A stretch of DNA of 64,000 nt, from assembly GCF_000698125.1 (NCBI RefSeq), contig NZ_BAXA01000001.1, forward strand, positions 1 to 64,000, written 5' to 3'. The translations under genes were made by a program, and so were the position numbers. Origin of the DNA: Geomicrobium sp. JCM 19038. GTDB lineage: Bacteria; Bacillota; Bacilli; Bacillales; Marinococcaceae. The notes under the pieces were generated by a model. The model searched no databases. It had not been told where the DNA came from and saw only the letters and a list, made by a program, of their open reading frames with translations. Each line of letters starts with the position of its first letter. Position 1 is the stretch's first letter. Below are positions 63,932 to 64,000 of this stretch, piece by piece.

Positions 63932-64000
63932 ATTAAAGAAGTGTGAAGTAAAAAATTTGGCAATCTTTTATCGTTTTATTCCATGAAGAGACGGCGGAAT

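Overview
The window is one stretch of chromosome from a low-GC, endospore-forming member of the Bacillaceae. Many proteins, such as the lipoproteins PrsA and the YhcN-like protein, are very acidic. This hints at an alkaliphilic or salt-tolerant species of the Alkalihalobacillus/Shouchella type, but the species cannot be fixed from sequence alone. Gene order matches two separate conserved blocks of the Bacillus subtilis chromosome: yhaM-yhaL-prsA-hpr-serC-hit-ecsABC ... pbpF-hemEHY, and obg-pheB-pheA-safA-coxA-yebC-ruvAB-queA-tgt-yajC-spoVB-comN-secDF-recJ-apt-relA-dtd-hisS-aspS-rarA-cymR-iscS-mnmA-yrrB-recD2-perM.

Layout. 1-2.6 kb: the end of a His/Gly-rich protein, then the secretion-stress two-component pair cssR-cssS. 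2.6-11.4 kb: YhaM exoribonuclease, YhaL, the PrsA foldase, small sporulation/membrane proteins, ScoC/Hpr, serC, hit and ecsABC. 11.5-19.5 kb: an M20 amidohydrolase, a LiaF-like protein, the class A penicillin-binding protein PbpF and two tandem chemoreceptors. 19.8-23.1 kb: haem genes hemE-hemH-hemY. 23.3-28.7 kb: obg, pheB, pheA, spore proteins and YebC. 28.7-33.1 kb: ruvAB, queuosine genes and yajC. 33.2-45.7 kb: membrane proteins, spoVB, comN, secD/secF, a cation efflux protein, recJ, apt, relA and dtd. 45.7-49.1 kb: a T-box-controlled hisS-aspS operon. 49.4-52.3 kb: 6S RNA, tnrA, an RsfA-type regulator and rarA. 52.5-59.8 kb: cymR, iscS, mnmA, a TPR protein, recD2, small proteins and a PerM-type transporter. 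59.8-64 kb: proline catabolism (putB, rocA) with a sigma-54 promoter, a large inverted repeat and the gene for a sigma-54-dependent activator.

The strongest overall signal is technical. About 18 genes, several of them normally essential (obg, hisS, iscS, mnmA), carry a one-base frameshift, nearly always one base missing from a short run of identical bases. This looks like homopolymer error in an uncorrected assembly rather than gene decay. I give these genes as one feature each with the break marked.

I found no prophage, insertion sequence, CRISPR array, tRNA or rRNA, and nothing I can defend as an undescribed multigene system. The most interesting local signals are the sigma-54/inverted-repeat control region at 62.4-62.5 kb, the three GGGGAC-type palindromes before obg, the diverged chemoreceptor tip, and the ambiguous secD/secF junction.
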